This document shows positions 1-11,925 of a stretch of 64,000 nucleotides of DNA, in pieces (position 1 is the first letter of the stretch; every line of letters starts with the position of its first letter). The notes under the pieces are model-generated. The model did not search any database and was not told where the DNA came from. It saw only the letters and a program-made list of their open reading frames with translations. This DNA is from Conus ventricosus. Lineage: Eukaryota; Mollusca; Gastropoda; Neogastropoda; Conidae. The stretch is from NCBI GenBank assembly GCA_018398815.1, contig CM031601.1, forward strand, positions 34,011,475 to 34,075,474, given 5' to 3'. The position numbers were made by a program, and so were the translations under genes.

Positions 1-3000
1 GTCCATGACATTGTGTCCCTTTGCCACGGTCAGAGTCTCTCTGCAGCAGTCCATGACATTGTGTCCCTTTGCCATGGTCAGAGTCTCCCTGCAGCAGTCC
101 ATGACATTGTGTCCCTTTGCCACGGTCAGAGTCTCCCTGCAGCAGTCCATGACGTTGTGTCCCTTTGCCACGGTCAGAGTCTCCCTGCAGCAGTCCATGA
201 CGTTGTGTCCCTTTGCCACGGTCAGTCTCCCTGCAGCAGTCCATGACGTTGTGTCCCTTTGCCACGGTCAGAGTCTCCCTGCATCAGTCCATGACATTGT
301 GTCCCTTTGCCATGGTCAGAGTCTCCCTGCAGCAGTCCATGACATTGTGTACCTTTGCCATGGTCAGAGTCTCTCTGCAGCAGTCCATGACATTGTGTAC
401 CTTTGCCATGGTCAGAGTCTCTCTGCAGCAGTCCATGACATTGTGTCCCTTTGCCACGGTCAGTCTCTCTGCAGCAGTCCATGACATTGTGTCCCTTTGC
501 CACGGTCAGAGTCTCTCTGCAGCAGTCCATGACATTGTGTCCCTTTGCCATGGTCAGAGTCTCTCTGCAGCAGTCCATGACGTTGTGTCCCTTTGCCATG
601 GTCAGAGTCTCTCTGCAGCAGTCCATGGCGTTGTGTCCCTTTGCCATGGTCAGACTCTCTCTGCAGCAGTCCATGACATTGTGTCCCTTTGCCATGGTCA
701 GAGTCTCCCTGCAGCAGTCCGTGACGTTGTGTCCCTTTGCCATGGTCAGAGTCTCCCTGCAGCAGTCCATGACGTTGTGTCCCTTTGCCATGGTCAGAGT
801 CTCTCTGCAGCATGACATTGTGTCCCTTTGGCATGGTCAGAGTCTCTCTGCAGCAGTCCATGACATTGTGTCTCTTTGCCACGGTCAGAGTCTCTCTGCA
901 GCAGTCCATGACGTTGTGTCCCTTTGCCACGGTCAGAGTCTCTCTGCAGCAGTCCATGGCATTGTGTCCCTTTGCCATGGTCAGAGTCTCCCTGCAGCAG
1001 TCCATGACATTGTGTCCCTTTGCCACGGTCAGAGTCTCTCTTCAGCAGTCCATGACATTGTGTCATTTGCCATGGTCAGAGTCTCTCTGCAGCATGACAT
1101 TGTGTCCTTTGCCATGGTCAGAGTCTCTCTGCAGCAGTCCATGGCGTTGTGTCCCTTTGCCATGGTCAGAGTCTCTCTGCAGCAGTCCATGACATTGTGT
1201 CCCTTTGCCATGGTCAGAGTCTCCCTGCAGCAGTCCATGGCGTTGTGTCCCTTTGCCATGGTCAGAGTCTCTCTGCAGCATGACATTGTGTCCCTTTGGC
1301 ATGGTCAGAGTCTCTCTGCAGCAATCCATGACATTGTGTCTCTTTGCCACGGTCAGAGTCTCTCTGCAGCAGTCCATGACATTGTGTCCCTTTGCCACGG
1401 TCAGAGTCTCTCTGCAGCAGTCCATGACATTGTGTCCCTTTGCCATGGTCAGAGTCTCTCTGCAGCATGACATTGTGTCCCTTTGCCATGGTCAGAGTCT
1501 CCCTGCAGCAGTACATGACATTGTGTCCCTTTGCCATGGTCAGAGTCTCCCTGCAGCAGTCCATGACATTGTGTCCCTTTGCCATGGTCAGACTCTCTCT
1601 GCAGCAGACCATGACGTTGTGTCCCTTTGCCATGGTCAGAGTCTCCCTGCAGCAGTCCATGACATTGTGTCCCTTTGCCATGGTCAGAGTCTCCCTGCAG
1701 CATGACATTGTGTCCCTTTGCCATGGTCAGAGTCTCTCTGCAGCAGTCCATGACATTGTGTCCCTTTGCCACGGTCAGAGTCTCTCTGCAGCAGTCCATG
1801 ACATTGTGTCCCTTTGCCATGGTCAGAGTCTCCCTGCAGCAGTCCATGATATTGTGTCCCTTTGCCACGGTCAGAGTCTCTCTGCAGCAGTCCATGACGT
1901 TGTGTCCCTTTGCCATGGTCAGAGTCTCCTGCAGCAGTCCATGACGTTGTGTCCCTTTGCCATGGTCAGAGTCTCTCTGCAGCATGACGTTGTGTCCCTT
2001 TGCCACGGTCAGAGCTCTCTGCAGCAGTCCATGACTTGTGTCCCTTTGCCATGTCAGAGTCTCCTGCAGCATGACATTGTGTCCCTTTGCCATGGTCAGA
2101 GTCTCCCTGCAGCATGACATTGTGTCCCTTTGCCATGGTCAGAGTCTCTCCTGCAGCAGTCCATGACTTGTGTCCCTTTGCCACGGTCAGAGTCTCTCTG
2201 CAGCAGTCCATGACGTTGTGTCCCTTTGCCATGGTCAGAGTCTCCCTGCGCAGTCTATGACGTTGTGTCCCTTTGCCATGGTCAGAGTCTCCTCGCAGCA
2301 TGACATTGTGTCCCTTTGCCATGGTCAGAGTCTCTCTGCAGCAGTCCATGACGTTGTGTCCCTTTGCCATGGTCAGAGTCTCCCTGCAGCAGTCCATGAC
2401 TTGTGTCCCTTTGCCATGGTCAGAGTCTCTCTGCAGCATGACATTGTGTTCCTTTGGCATGGTCAGAGTCTCTCTGCAGCAGTCCATGACATTGTGTCCC
2501 TTTGGCATGGTCAGAGTCTCCCTGCAGCAGTCCATGACGTTGTGTCCCTTTGCCATGGTCAGAGTCTCTCTGCAGCAGTCCATGACATTGTGTCCCTTTG
2601 CCACTGGTCAGAGTCTCCCTGCAGCAGTCAATGACATTGTGTCCCTTTGCCATGGTCAGAGTCTCTCTGCAGCATGACATTGTGTCCCTTTGGCATGGTC
2701 AGAGTCTCTCTGCAGCACTCCATGACATTGTGTCCCTTTGCCATGGTCAGAGTCTCTCTGCAGCAGTCCATGACGATTGTGTCCCTTTGCCATGGTCAGA
2801 CTCTCTCTGCAGCAGTCCATGACATTGTGTCCCTTTGCCATGGTCAGAGTCTCTCTGCAGCAGTCCATGACATTGTGTCCCTTTGCCATGGTCAGAGTCT
2901 CTCTGCAGCAGTCCATGACATTGTGTCCCTTTGCCATGGTCAGACTCTCTCTGCAGCAGTCCATGACATTGTGTCCCTTTGGCATGGTCAGAGTCTCTCT

Positions 3001-3264
3001 GCAGCAGTCCATGACATTGTGTCCCTTTGCCATGGTCAGAGTCTCTCTGCAGCAGTCCATGACATTGTGTCCCTTTGCCATGGTCAGAGTCTCTCTGCAG
3101 CAGTCCATGACATTGTGTCCCTTTGCCATGGTCAGAGTCTCTCTGCAGCAGTCCATGACATTGTGTCCCTTTGCCACGGTCAGAGTCTCTCTGCAGCAGT
3201 CCATGACGTTGTGTCCCTTTGCCATGGTCAGAGTCTCTCTGCAGCAGTCCATGACATTGTGTCC
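1..3264. repeat. 48-bp minisatellite, about 68 copies
   Basis: The array is already running at base 1. The unit is 48 bp, built around TCCATGACATTGTGTCCCTT, a CCATGG/CCACGG variant site and CTGCAG. Many units are exact, and some lose about 5 bp (GCAGCATGACATT instead of GCAGCAGTCCATGACATT). Because 48 is a multiple of three, long spurious frames are open on both strands (16-residue periodic peptides). The 5-bp deletions break phase between units, so there is no sign of selection for coding. It ends abruptly at GTGTCCTGCAGACTGG. Confidence 0.97.
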
Positions 3265-3476
3265 TGCAGACTGGCTTTGCCTTTTCAACAGCAAGGCGGC
3301 TCAGAATGCCTGTAACAATTGCGTTTCACCTACTATTCATACTGCATGCCAAAGGAAAAGAGTTGAAGTCGTGTGAAACATGTCTTCTCTCATAATTTGT
3401 TGTAAGGAGAGTGGCAGGAGCATCATTTTTATTCCTCTTGGTTACCATTGTCTGGGTCAGTCATCCTTGCCTTCAA
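3265..3476. other. unique spacer between two arrays
   Basis: About 210 bp of non-repetitive DNA separates the first two minisatellites. On the minus strand an open frame continuing from the neighbouring array ends here in a short non-repetitive tail (about 14 codons) and a stop near 3429. I see no splice or poly(A) signal that would make it a gene end. Confidence 0.5.
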
Positions 3477-5415
3477 ATAGAAGTCTTTGTAGACATTGAA
3501 AAGCTTGTGTAGACATTGACAAGCCTGTGTAGACATGTTGACGAGTCTCTGTACACATTTACAAGTCTTTATAGACACATTGACAAGTCTTTGTAGACAC
3601 ATGGACAAGTCGCTGTAGACATGGACGAGTCTCTGTACACATTTACAAGTCTTTATAGACACATTGACAAGTCTTTGTAGACACATGGACAAGTCGCTGT
3701 AGACATGGACAAGTCTCTGTAGAATGGACAAATCTCTGTAGACATGAGCGAGTCTCTGTAGAATGGACAAGTCTCTGTGAATGGACAAGTCTCTGTAGAT
3801 GGACGAGTCTCTGTAGACATGGACAAGTCTGTAGAATGGACAAGTCTCTGTAGAATGGATGAGTCTCTGTACACACATTGACAGGTCTCTGTAGATATGG
3901 ACAGGTCTCTGTAATAATGGACAAGTCTCTGTATACACATTGACAAGTCTCTGTAGACATGGACAAGTTTCTGTACACACATTGACAGGTCTCTGTAGAT
4001 ATGGACAGGTCTCTGTAATAATGGACAAGTCTCTGTATACACATTGACAAGTCTCTGTAGACATGGACAAGTTTCTGTACACACATTGACATGTCTCTGT
4101 AGACATGGACAAGTCTCTGTAGACACGGACAAGTCTGTACACACATTGACAGTTCTCTGTAGATATGGACAGGTCTCTGTAATAATGGACAAATCTCTGT
4201 ATACACATTGACAAGTCTCTGTAGACATGGACATGTCTGTACACACATTGACAGGTCTCAGTAGACATGGACGAGCCTCTGTACACACATTGACAGGTCT
4301 CAGTAGACATGGACAAGTCTCTGTACACACATTGACATGTCTCTGCAGATATGGACAAGTCTCTGTAGACATGGACAAGTCTGTACACACATTGACAGGT
4401 CTCGGTAGACATGGACAAGTCTCTGTACACACATTGACAGGTCTCGGTAGACATGGACGAGTCTCTGTACACACATTGACAGGTCTCGGTAGACATGGAC
4501 GAGCCTCTGTACACACATTGACAGGTCTCAGTAGACATGGACAAGCCTCTGTACACACATTGACATGTCTCTGCAGATATGGACAAGCCTCTGTAGACAT
4601 GGACAAGTCTGTACACACATTGACAGGTCTCGGTAGACATGGACAAGTCTCTGTACACACATTGACAGGTCTCAGTAGACATGGACAAGTCTGTACACAC
4701 ATTGACAGGTCTCAGTAGACATGGACAAGTCTGTACACACATTGACAGGTCTCTGTAGACATGGACAAGTCTGTACACACATTGACAGGTCTCTGTAGAC
4801 GTGGACAAGTCTCTGTAGACATGGACAATTCTCTGTAGACATTGACAAGTCTCTGTAGAATGAACAAATCTCTGTAGACATGGACAAATTCTCTGTACAC
4901 ACATTGACAGGTCTCGGTAGACATGGACAAGTCTCTGTAGACTGGACAAGTCTCTGTAGACATGGACAAGTCTCTGTACACACAATGGCAGGTCTCCGTA
5001 GATGTGGACAAGTCTCTGTAGACATGGACAATTCTCTGTAGACATTGACAAGTCTCTGTAGAATGAACAAGTCTCTGCAGACATGGACAAGTCTCTGTAC
5101 ACACATTGACAGGTCTTCGTAGATGTGGACAAGTCTCTGTAGACATGGACAAGTTTCTGCAGACAAGGACAAGTGTCTGTACACATTACCACGTCTCTGT
5201 AGACATGGACAAGTCCCTGTACATATTACCAAGTCTCTGTAGACACTGTCAAGTCTCTGTAGACACATTGACAAGTCGTTACAGACTATAACAAGTCTGT
5301 CTACATGAACAAGTCTCTGTAGACAAATTGACAAGTCTCTGTAGACATACTTACTAATGTCTGTACATACTGACAAGTCTCTAGACATACTGACACACAT
5401 CTATACATGTTGACA
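3477..5415. repeat. about 42-bp minisatellite (20+22 bp sub-units)
   Basis: Alternating sub-units GACATGGACAAGTCTCTGTA (20 bp) and an ACACACATTGACAGGTCTCT-type 22-bp unit form a 42-bp higher-order unit. It degrades toward both edges, to GACAAGTCTTTGTAGACA variants at 3500-3700 and 5200-5400. The period is a multiple of three, so a 587-codon minus-strand frame rich in Cys, Tyr and Val stays open. I treat that frame as a by-product of the repeat. Confidence 0.95.
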
Positions 5416-6346
5416 AGTTTTTTCTGTTTTTTGTTTTTTACATATCAACAACTGAAACTCCAAAATTGTCTGCATATCTGTAGATTATTATAATTACATA
5501 TGTACGACTTACGTATGTTAAGCTGAATTATGACGTCACTCGGATAGAGGGTGCCAGGACACTTCCGTTACGCCGATGTCGGAATGAGCAACTGAACAAG
5601 AAACCCAAAACAAGCTTGACTCGACTTCTTGTTTTTATGGTATGACTGGCACATCTTCAATATCTTTTTTTCTTTTTAAACAAAACAACAACAAAATGTC
5701 ATGGTATTGACCGCTGTCAGATTTTAGGCAGCATTGATGGTTTACCCCCTTCTCCTTCCTTTCACTCTCCCCCTCCCTCCCCCCGGGTTGTCAGCTTCTT
5801 GTGTTAGTGACAGTTCTTGGCCTTTCGTACCGAGGACATTTATCAAATCTTTGACTGCCTCCACTAATAAACTAGAAAACTGTCTTGGGCTGACAGCATG
5901 TTTGAAAACAAAGCTGTGGACAATTCTTTTGGTGCTTTTCTTGTTTTAAGTTGAAACATATGCACAGTATGATTCCATGAACAAAAAAGACAACTGAAAG
6001 AGTTTTCTGCAAGTCAAACAATCGAATGAAAAGATTCCACAAAAATTCAAAGATTGTTTCTCACAAATAAGAAACATATACATTTCTAATATTGCCATGT
6101 TATTGGCAACCTGGAATAAAAAAAATAAAATAAAAAAAACGTTAAAAAAATCTAGTATCCCAGAAACTGCATGCATATGTGTGCATGTATGTGCATCTAT
6201 ATAGACACATTGCATTGTTGTACTGACCTAAAAACTAAGGTTCTTGATACAGCAGGAGAGGGTTTGGTTCATGCAGGCAGATTTGAAGCATGAACCGTTC
6301 TGGTGTGCATGCCTGTATGTTACAAATGCTCACTGACAAATTTCAT

Positions 6347-6348
<2 letters not shown>
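5416..6348. other. AT-rich non-coding stretch, no feature recognised
   Basis: Unique sequence with short homopolymers (T runs near 5420 and 5665, A runs near 6118-6150). Only short open frames are present, with no codon pattern or splice context that suggests an exon. Confidence 0.5.

Positions 6349-6424
<76 letters not shown>
6349..6424. repeat. (CT)n-(CA)n microsatellite
   Basis: A short CT run passes directly into an uninterrupted CA dinucleotide repeat ending at ACACTGG. Confidence 0.97.
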
Positions 6425-6426
<2 letters not shown>

Positions 6427-7026
6427 GTATTCTGACATGAATTGTGGAGCTTAAAAAAAAAAGAAAAACATTCAAGTTCCCATATATACCCGGAACTAAC
6501 CTACGGAACAAGTCCTTGTTACTCTGGTCTTCTTCTCTGGAATCATGTCTGCCTGAGCTAAAGTATCATTGAAGCTCAGAATCTTACACAAGAAAATGTT
6601 CATATATTTTGCACACTCACAGTTATATAGGTATGCAGTATTATTGATATTACTAATGCCTATCCACAAGCATGTCATTGCTATATCATCAGCAAAATAC
6701 ATTTTCCCTTACAATCCAAAAGTGATTGTTGCTGTTTACAAGTACTTCTGTTTTAAAATAAATTGCTACTGATATTGATTGGACTACTGTTTGAAATAAA
6801 CTGCTGCTATCATTCGAGCCAATGCACCTCTCATATAATCACATGTACTATTTTTAGGGACAGATAGGATGGATAATGGTGTTGCTTTTTTTCAACTTTT
6901 TTTTTTTTTTTTTTGCTTCTTTTTTCTTATTTTCTTTTTCCTTTTGTTGTTGTTGCGAATTTCTACTTTTTTTTTCTTTCTTGCCTCCCCCCCCCCCCCC
7001 CCAACACAATATCAAAGAATCTCTCT

Positions 7027-7059
<33 letters not shown>

Positions 7060-7208
7060 GACCATATCATTAGCTCCTGTTCCTCACTTACTTCAAAAAC
7101 AAAACGTGCACAAGGAACAAGAATGTTGGATATGAAGATACATGCTTGTGTACTTGAAGACGAGTGCCTCATGAATCACTGATTATTCATCCTTAGAGTG
7201 TGCTGATG
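6425..7208. other. non-coding; poly-T, poly-C and CT tracts
   Basis: Unique sequence to about 6885, then a 170-bp low-complexity pyrimidine block (T run at 6896-6915, C run near 6986-7002, CT run near 7020-7060). No gene seen. Confidence 0.6.
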
Positions 7209-7266
7209 TTACTATTAAATTGTGTGTGTGCGTGTGCATGCGCAGCAAAGCTTGGTAGTGTGTGTT

Positions 7267-7301
<35 letters not shown>

Positions 7302-7645
7302 ATGTGTGTGTTTGCGTGCGTGCATGCTTGCGTATGTGCGTGCGTGGTGTGTGTGTGTGTGTCACATAGTTTTAGTGTGTATGTATGTTTTCGTTATGAT
7401 GATATGAATCATTACTGTTTTTATTTTGATTTTTTAAATATTGTGCAGTAGTGTTGATGTGTTAGTATCCTTAAACCCAAAAGTTACATTGGCCAGATGA
7501 AAAAGGATCTACCTGCTTATCCATCGCCTTTGGGAATAAAGATTACTAATCATTAAATCAATCTGTCAATCTCTTTCACGTGCACAAACACACACACACA
7601 CACACACACGCACGCACGCACGCACGCGCGCCACGCACGCACACA

Positions 7646-7711
<66 letters not shown>

Positions 7712-7715
7712 TACT
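7209..7715. repeat. facing TG- and CA-rich microsatellites
   Basis: A TG-rich block (about 7215-7366) and a CA/CG-rich block (about 7585-7712) are near-complementary and separated by about 220 bp. Both are flanked by AAGCTT-containing sequence (CAAAGCTTGGTAGTG versus CTACTAAGCTTTGCTG), so they form a large imperfect inverted repeat. Confidence 0.8.
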
Positions 7716-7789
7716 AAGCTTTGCTGTATGACGTCGGGGTTTTTGTTGTTGTTTTGTGTTTGTTTTTGTTCGTTTGTTTACAGACATGG

Positions 7790-8006
7790 ATTAGCACATT
7801 ACGGATTTTCATCGTTGAAAATGTGAGAAGCTCGCTTCACTGCACAAAACTGCGACTTCGTAATTATGGAATATGACATGTGTTTCTACTGACGCCCACA
7901 AGATCACATGATCAGGAATCATGTGACAAACGTGCGCGTTCTACCGCCGTCTGCAGTTGTCAGAATTGCACAGAAAACGTGCAGTGTTTTGATTAGTTAC
8001 GGGACG
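7790..8006 (+). promoter_or_regulatory. candidate promoter and 5' UTR exon of NAGA
   Basis: A unique, moderately GC block ends in a strong 5' splice site, GGGACG|GTAAGT (exon end 8006). It lies 3.9 kb upstream of the first coding exon of NAGA on the same strand, and that coding exon is preceded by an acceptor-like TTGTTGTAG. It contains an E-box inverted repeat (7904-7926). No TATA box is obvious. The role is inferred from position and splice signal only. Confidence 0.35.
7904..7926. promoter_or_regulatory. inverted E-box pair TCACATGA-N7-TCATGTGA
   Basis: Two perfect 8-bp inverted arms, each with a CANNTG E-box core, are separated by 7 bp. Lysosomal genes in animals are commonly controlled by MiT/TFE factors binding E-box-type (CLEAR) sites. 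Placement just upstream of a candidate NAGA 5' exon fits that, but the core here is CACATG/CATGTG rather than the optimal CACGTG. Confidence 0.35.
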
Positions 8007-8513
8007 GTAAGTAACCACTATGTTGCACAGTGAGTCAGGCTGTTACAGGTACAAGGTACATTGCCTAATTTATGACTAGAATACAACTGACACACACATG
8101 TAGATCGCGTACTAATCTGGTCTTAAAATAAAACGAATGACTTTCTCTAAGAAGAAGACAACTCTACGGCCCCCACAAATAAAGACAATTTACCAGTTGT
8201 TGTTATTATTGTTTTGATACAGATTTATGCAGCAAGGGGTACGTTTGGGTTAGGATTGGGATCTGGGTAATGTTTAACAATAGTATACGAAATTCAGGGG
8301 GCTATTTGCACGCACTTTTTTTGGGTGTTTTCGGTTCTGCTGGTTTCAGTTACTGAGTTGGGGTTAGGGCCACGCTTTCAGCCGGTGAAGTCGTCAAGTT
8401 GCCATGTTGTGGATTCCAAGTGTGCATGAACTCGCCGACCTGTTATGCGATTTTTTGGCCACACGCCACTATTTCACATGAAAAACGCGGCTGGCGGTGG
8501 TGGACCCAAATAC

Positions 8514-8868
8514 ACGTTCAGGTAAATAACTCAACACACGTTCAGGTAAATGACTCAATACACGTTTGGGTAAATGACTCGATACACGTTCAGGTAAATA
8601 ACTCGACACACGTTCAGGTAAATGACTCAATACACGTTTGGGTAAATGACTGGATACACGTTCAGGTAAATAACTCAACACATGTTCAGGTAATTACTCA
8701 ATACACGTTTAGGTAAATAATTCAACACACGTTCAGGTAAATGACTCAATACACGTTTAGGTAAATAACTCAACACACGTTCAGGTAAATAACAATACAC
8801 GTTCAGGTAAATAACTCAACACATGTTCAGGTAAATGACTCAATACACATTCAGGTAAATAACTCCAA
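8514..8868. repeat. 24-bp minisatellite, about 15 copies
   Basis: The unit is built on ACACGTTCAGGTAAATGACT, with alternation of TTCAGG/TTTGGG and AATGACTC/AATAACTC. The period is 24 bp. Confidence 0.95.
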
Positions 8869-9505
8869 AGCATAGAACAGTTTTACAGTAGCATGTAATG
8901 AATACAGAGCACAGTTCCCCTCCCCCACCCCCGCTCCACCCCCTATCCCACATCATTTAGGTTAATGCCTCATGTGTGGTCATTCTTGCGCATATGGCAT
9001 CATCTGTGTGGCGGGAATATAGACGTTAAAAAAAAAGAAGAAAAAACAGAAGCTCATTTGCCTAGGTTATATGTGCACCCCAACATTTTGGTAAAGCCCT
9101 GAAAAATAAGAATAATCATCTTCATCTTGATCGTTAAGACGCTTGAGGCCTGGGTAGGCCAGTTCGTCATCACAGATGAGCTTTGTGTGCGTACTTGTGC
9201 TAAAGCGTTTACCATACACTTTGGAGTGATCACTCAAACATAAACACTCTTGCCCATCCACACACATGTTCTCTACTTTATCAGGTCAGTCCAGCTGCCG
9301 GCTTTGGGTCTTGTCAGGATTCTTGCAAGCCCTCCATAGAATTAACTACTAAGTACGAGTTTGTCACCATCAAAATCTCTAGTGTTACTGAGTGTCGTAG
9401 AAGTCAGTGCTGTCGTAACTATTTATGGTTGTTCTGTTGCAATGCTAAGTCGAGAATTACTCCTATGAACAGAAGGCCAAAGCACTGGTCTGTCACTGGC
9501 TCCAG
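8869..9505. other. unique sequence, no confident gene
   Basis: Contains a C-rich tract near 8917-8945 and A-rich runs near 9028-9048. A 66-codon minus-strand open frame (9067-9267) has mixed amino-acid composition but no recognisable domain and no convincing splice context. Confidence 0.4.
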
Positions 9506-9757
9506 AACTATTATAGTGATCACAGTAGGACAGTCACAGCTGCCAGCTGCTCTGAACTATTATAGTGATCACAGTAGGACAGTCACAGCTGCCAGCTGCT
9601 CTGAACTATTATAGTGATCACAGTAGGACAGTCACAGCTGCCAGCTGCTCTGAACTATTATAGTGATCACAGTAGGACAGTCACAGCTGCCAGCTGCTCT
9701 GAACTATTATAGTGATCACAGTAGGACAGTCACAGCTGTCAGCTGCTCTGGGCAGCC
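9506..9757. repeat. 49-bp minisatellite, 5 copies
   Basis: Five nearly identical 49-bp units centred on GAACTATTATAGTGATCACA and CACAGCTGCCAGCTGCTCT, followed by diverged sequence. The low divergence suggests recent expansion. Confidence 0.95.
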
Positions 9758-10184
9758 TGTCACTTGTGTCAGGCAAGTGTGTCTTGACGCTTGTGTCAGG
9801 CAGTGATAACTTTAATTCAACAAGTATCATATGATACAGAAATTAAAATACAATTTATTGTCATCTGCCATTCTGTTAGCAAGTCACTTAGATTTCTAGT
9901 AAACCAGGCACCTGCACGCTCCATTTTAATTGTCAAAAAATGTGGATGTTATAATCATGATTTAAAATGATACTTTCAATAAGTGAACTCTCCCAAATTT
10001 TGTGATGGTTATTTGATGTCAAGAAATTAATGCTGAACTTGTATTTCCCTTCATCAAATATTTGATAAGTTTTTCTTGCACTGCAGGCAGGTCACCAAAA
10101 TTCACCCCACACAAATCAGCCGTGTCTGCAGACAGCATTACAATGCAACCCAAAATTCACCTATTAATCACCTTTCACCTATCC
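9758..10184. other. unique AT-rich sequence, nothing recognised
   Basis: No repeat, RNA gene or coding signature seen apart from a short direct repeat of a GTGTCAGGCA motif near 9767-9802. Confidence 0.5.
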
Positions 10185-10745
10185 CAGAGTCTTGAAGACC
10201 GTTGGGGTGCCACAGAAAACTTTGCAACCAGCTTACTTCACTCTTCCCGTTTCTCAGATGCTTTTACAGTTTTAGGCAATTGTTGTGTTTGAGGCCAGTC
10301 CATGGACTGATGTTGTCCTCCCATCTCTTTCTCTGTCTCCCTCTCCTCCTGCCTCCTTGCACTGTTCCTTCTAGAATAGTTTTGGCAAGTCTGTTGATCT
10401 TGATACAGAACCATACCATCTCATTTTCCTTCTTTTCACTGTGGACAACAGGTCTTTGTATTGTCCAGTGGCTGGACCTCAAAGTTGGTAATGTGGTCTT
10501 TGTATGAGATACAAAGGTTCTTGTGAAAGTATCTCATCTCTAACGCCTGAATCCTTCTCTAAAGTTCAGCGGTCAGAGTCCACATCTCACGGGCACAGAG
10601 AAATATGGCAATGAGCGGGGAGTGCATCAGTCTGATCTTAGAACTGATTGTGATGTTTCTGTCATTTCAGATGGGTCTTAGTCTGGGCAGCGCTGTTGTT
10701 GTTTGCACAACTCTGCCTTGTCTGTAGACTGAATGCTATGGACCC
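10185..10745 (-). mobile_element. LINE relic: C-terminal end of a reverse-transcriptase polyprotein
   Basis: Reading the minus strand in broken frames gives the typical tail of an animal LINE ORF2: a block like KIRLMHSPLIAIFLCAREMW, then MRYFHKNLCISYKDHITN, then LAKTILEGTVQGGRRRGRQ followed by RKRWEDNI, and a last block resembling REEWRKLVAKFS. The longest intact frame is 10264-10482. Several stops and frameshifts and the lack of any RT core mark it as an old truncated fragment. It lies in the presumed first intron of NAGA. Confidence 0.8.
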
Positions 10746-10944
10746 ACAGCCACAACATGCACATCTGGCCTATGTGTTACAAGCATGGTCATTACTCCAA
10801 CCGTGCAGTACTAGTACAGTTAGAACTTTCACTAGGATGGTCAGAGAACCTCAGATCAAAGTACCAACACACTGGGTAGGCACAAGCAGCTCCAACCAGT
10901 CTTCCACTATCATCTCTGTCCAGCAACATAACAGGCAGCAGAAT

Positions 10945-11215
10945 CTTTTCTTTTTTTTTTTTTAAACAGTGATAAATGAAGTGCTACAGAAGTCCTTTCT
11001 GGCTTGAGACTACATGTCTGGTCTTTAATCTACTCTTCCTTTCACAACATCCATTGTCAACCAGACCTGAGATATACTGACACCTGCAGTGTTAGAAGGT
11101 GTCAACAGAAAAAAACCCTCGTAGAGAAGCATCCATGACGGGGTTGAGACTCACTTGTGTTTCCAGTCTTCCCATAGCACCCTCAGCTCTCTGGACCACA
11201 ACTGCTTCACTTGAC
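10945..11215 (-). mobile_element. SINE relic, same family as 37533-37897
   Basis: A T-rich tail (about 10945-10964) is followed by a body colinear with the SINE at 37533-37820: shared blocks include TGAGACTACATG, ACTCTTCCTTTCA/ACGCTTCCTTTCA, GGCACCTGCAGTGTT-like sequence and CCAGTCTTCCCA. The tRNA-like head is missing or unrecognisable. Orientation (poly-T first on plus) shows a minus-strand insertion. Confidence 0.8.
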
Positions 11216-11540
11216 ACATAGCATGCAGAGGTGTGGTACGCCTTTGACAGGACTCCACACCCCCACCCCCACCCCCACCTGCAAACTGTGATGATAAGCA
11301 GTGCATCAGGACCCCACCCCCACCCCCCCCCTCTCCTCCTGCAAACAGTGATGATAAGCAGTGCATCATGACAAAGCGTAAGCCATGTAATGAGCCTGAA
11401 GTCATGTGACCTTGTCTGTATGCATGTACACACATGCACACACACGCACGCACGCATGCATGCATGTATACAGGTACAATCTGACATATTTTGCAATGTT
11501 ACATTTTGAATATATGCCTTGTGTGTGAATTACAACTGAT
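11216..11540. other. short tandem duplication and CA/GCAT microsatellite
   Basis: A C-rich segment plus the block CAAACTGTGATGATAAGCAG is present twice (about 11260-11308 and 11310-11370). A CACACA/GCATGCATG microsatellite follows at about 11425-11470. No gene. Confidence 0.6.
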
Positions 11541-11925
11541 GCACATTGATGCTGGCCTCATTGTGTTTGTTGTTGTAGGTTTTGTAACATGGTGCTGGCC
11601 TCATTGTGTTTGTTGTTGTAGGTATTGTAACATTGTGTTTGTTGTTGTAGGTATTGTAACATGATGCTGGCCTCATTGTGTTTGTTGTTGTAGGTATTGT
11701 AACATTGTGTTTGTTGTTGTAGGTATTGTAACATGATGCTGGCCTCATTGTGTTTGTTGTTGTAGGTATTGTAACATTGTGTTTGTTGTTGTAGGTATTG
11801 TAACATGGTGCTGGCCTCATTGTGTTTGTTGTTGTAGGTATTGTAACATTGTGTTTGTTGTTGTAGGTATTGTAACATGATGCTGGCCTCATTGTGTTTG
11901 TTGTTGTAGGTATTGTAGCATGATG
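11541..11925. repeat. 72-bp higher-order array abutting the NAGA start codon
   Basis: Alternating 43-bp and 29-bp units give an exact 72-bp period (ATGATGCTGG or ATGGTGCTGG at about 11588, 11660, 11732, 11804 and 11876). Every unit carries an acceptor-like TTGTTGTTGTAG|GTATTGTAAC. Each long unit also carries ATGATGCTGGCCTC, which matches the true NAGA start ATGATGCTGCTCCTC. The final unit runs directly into the signal-peptide codons. Confidence 0.93.

Noticed and set aside
5..3376. Long open frames on both strands (16-residue periodic peptides)
   Set aside because: Produced by a 48-bp repeat period; open on both strands at once, broken by 5-bp unit deletions, no start or splice context.
8514..8868. 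Spaced direct repeats resembling a CRISPR array
   Set aside because: Units are contiguous 24-bp tandem repeats with no unique spacers, in a eukaryotic genome. The same holds for the other regular arrays.
9067..9267. 66-codon minus-strand frame with mixed composition
   Set aside because: In-frame stop just upstream, no domain recognised, no convincing splice partners. Kept only as a remark.
11530..11892. 120-codon minus-strand Asn/Thr-rich frame
   Set aside because: 72-bp array artefact; no flanking non-repetitive coding sequence.
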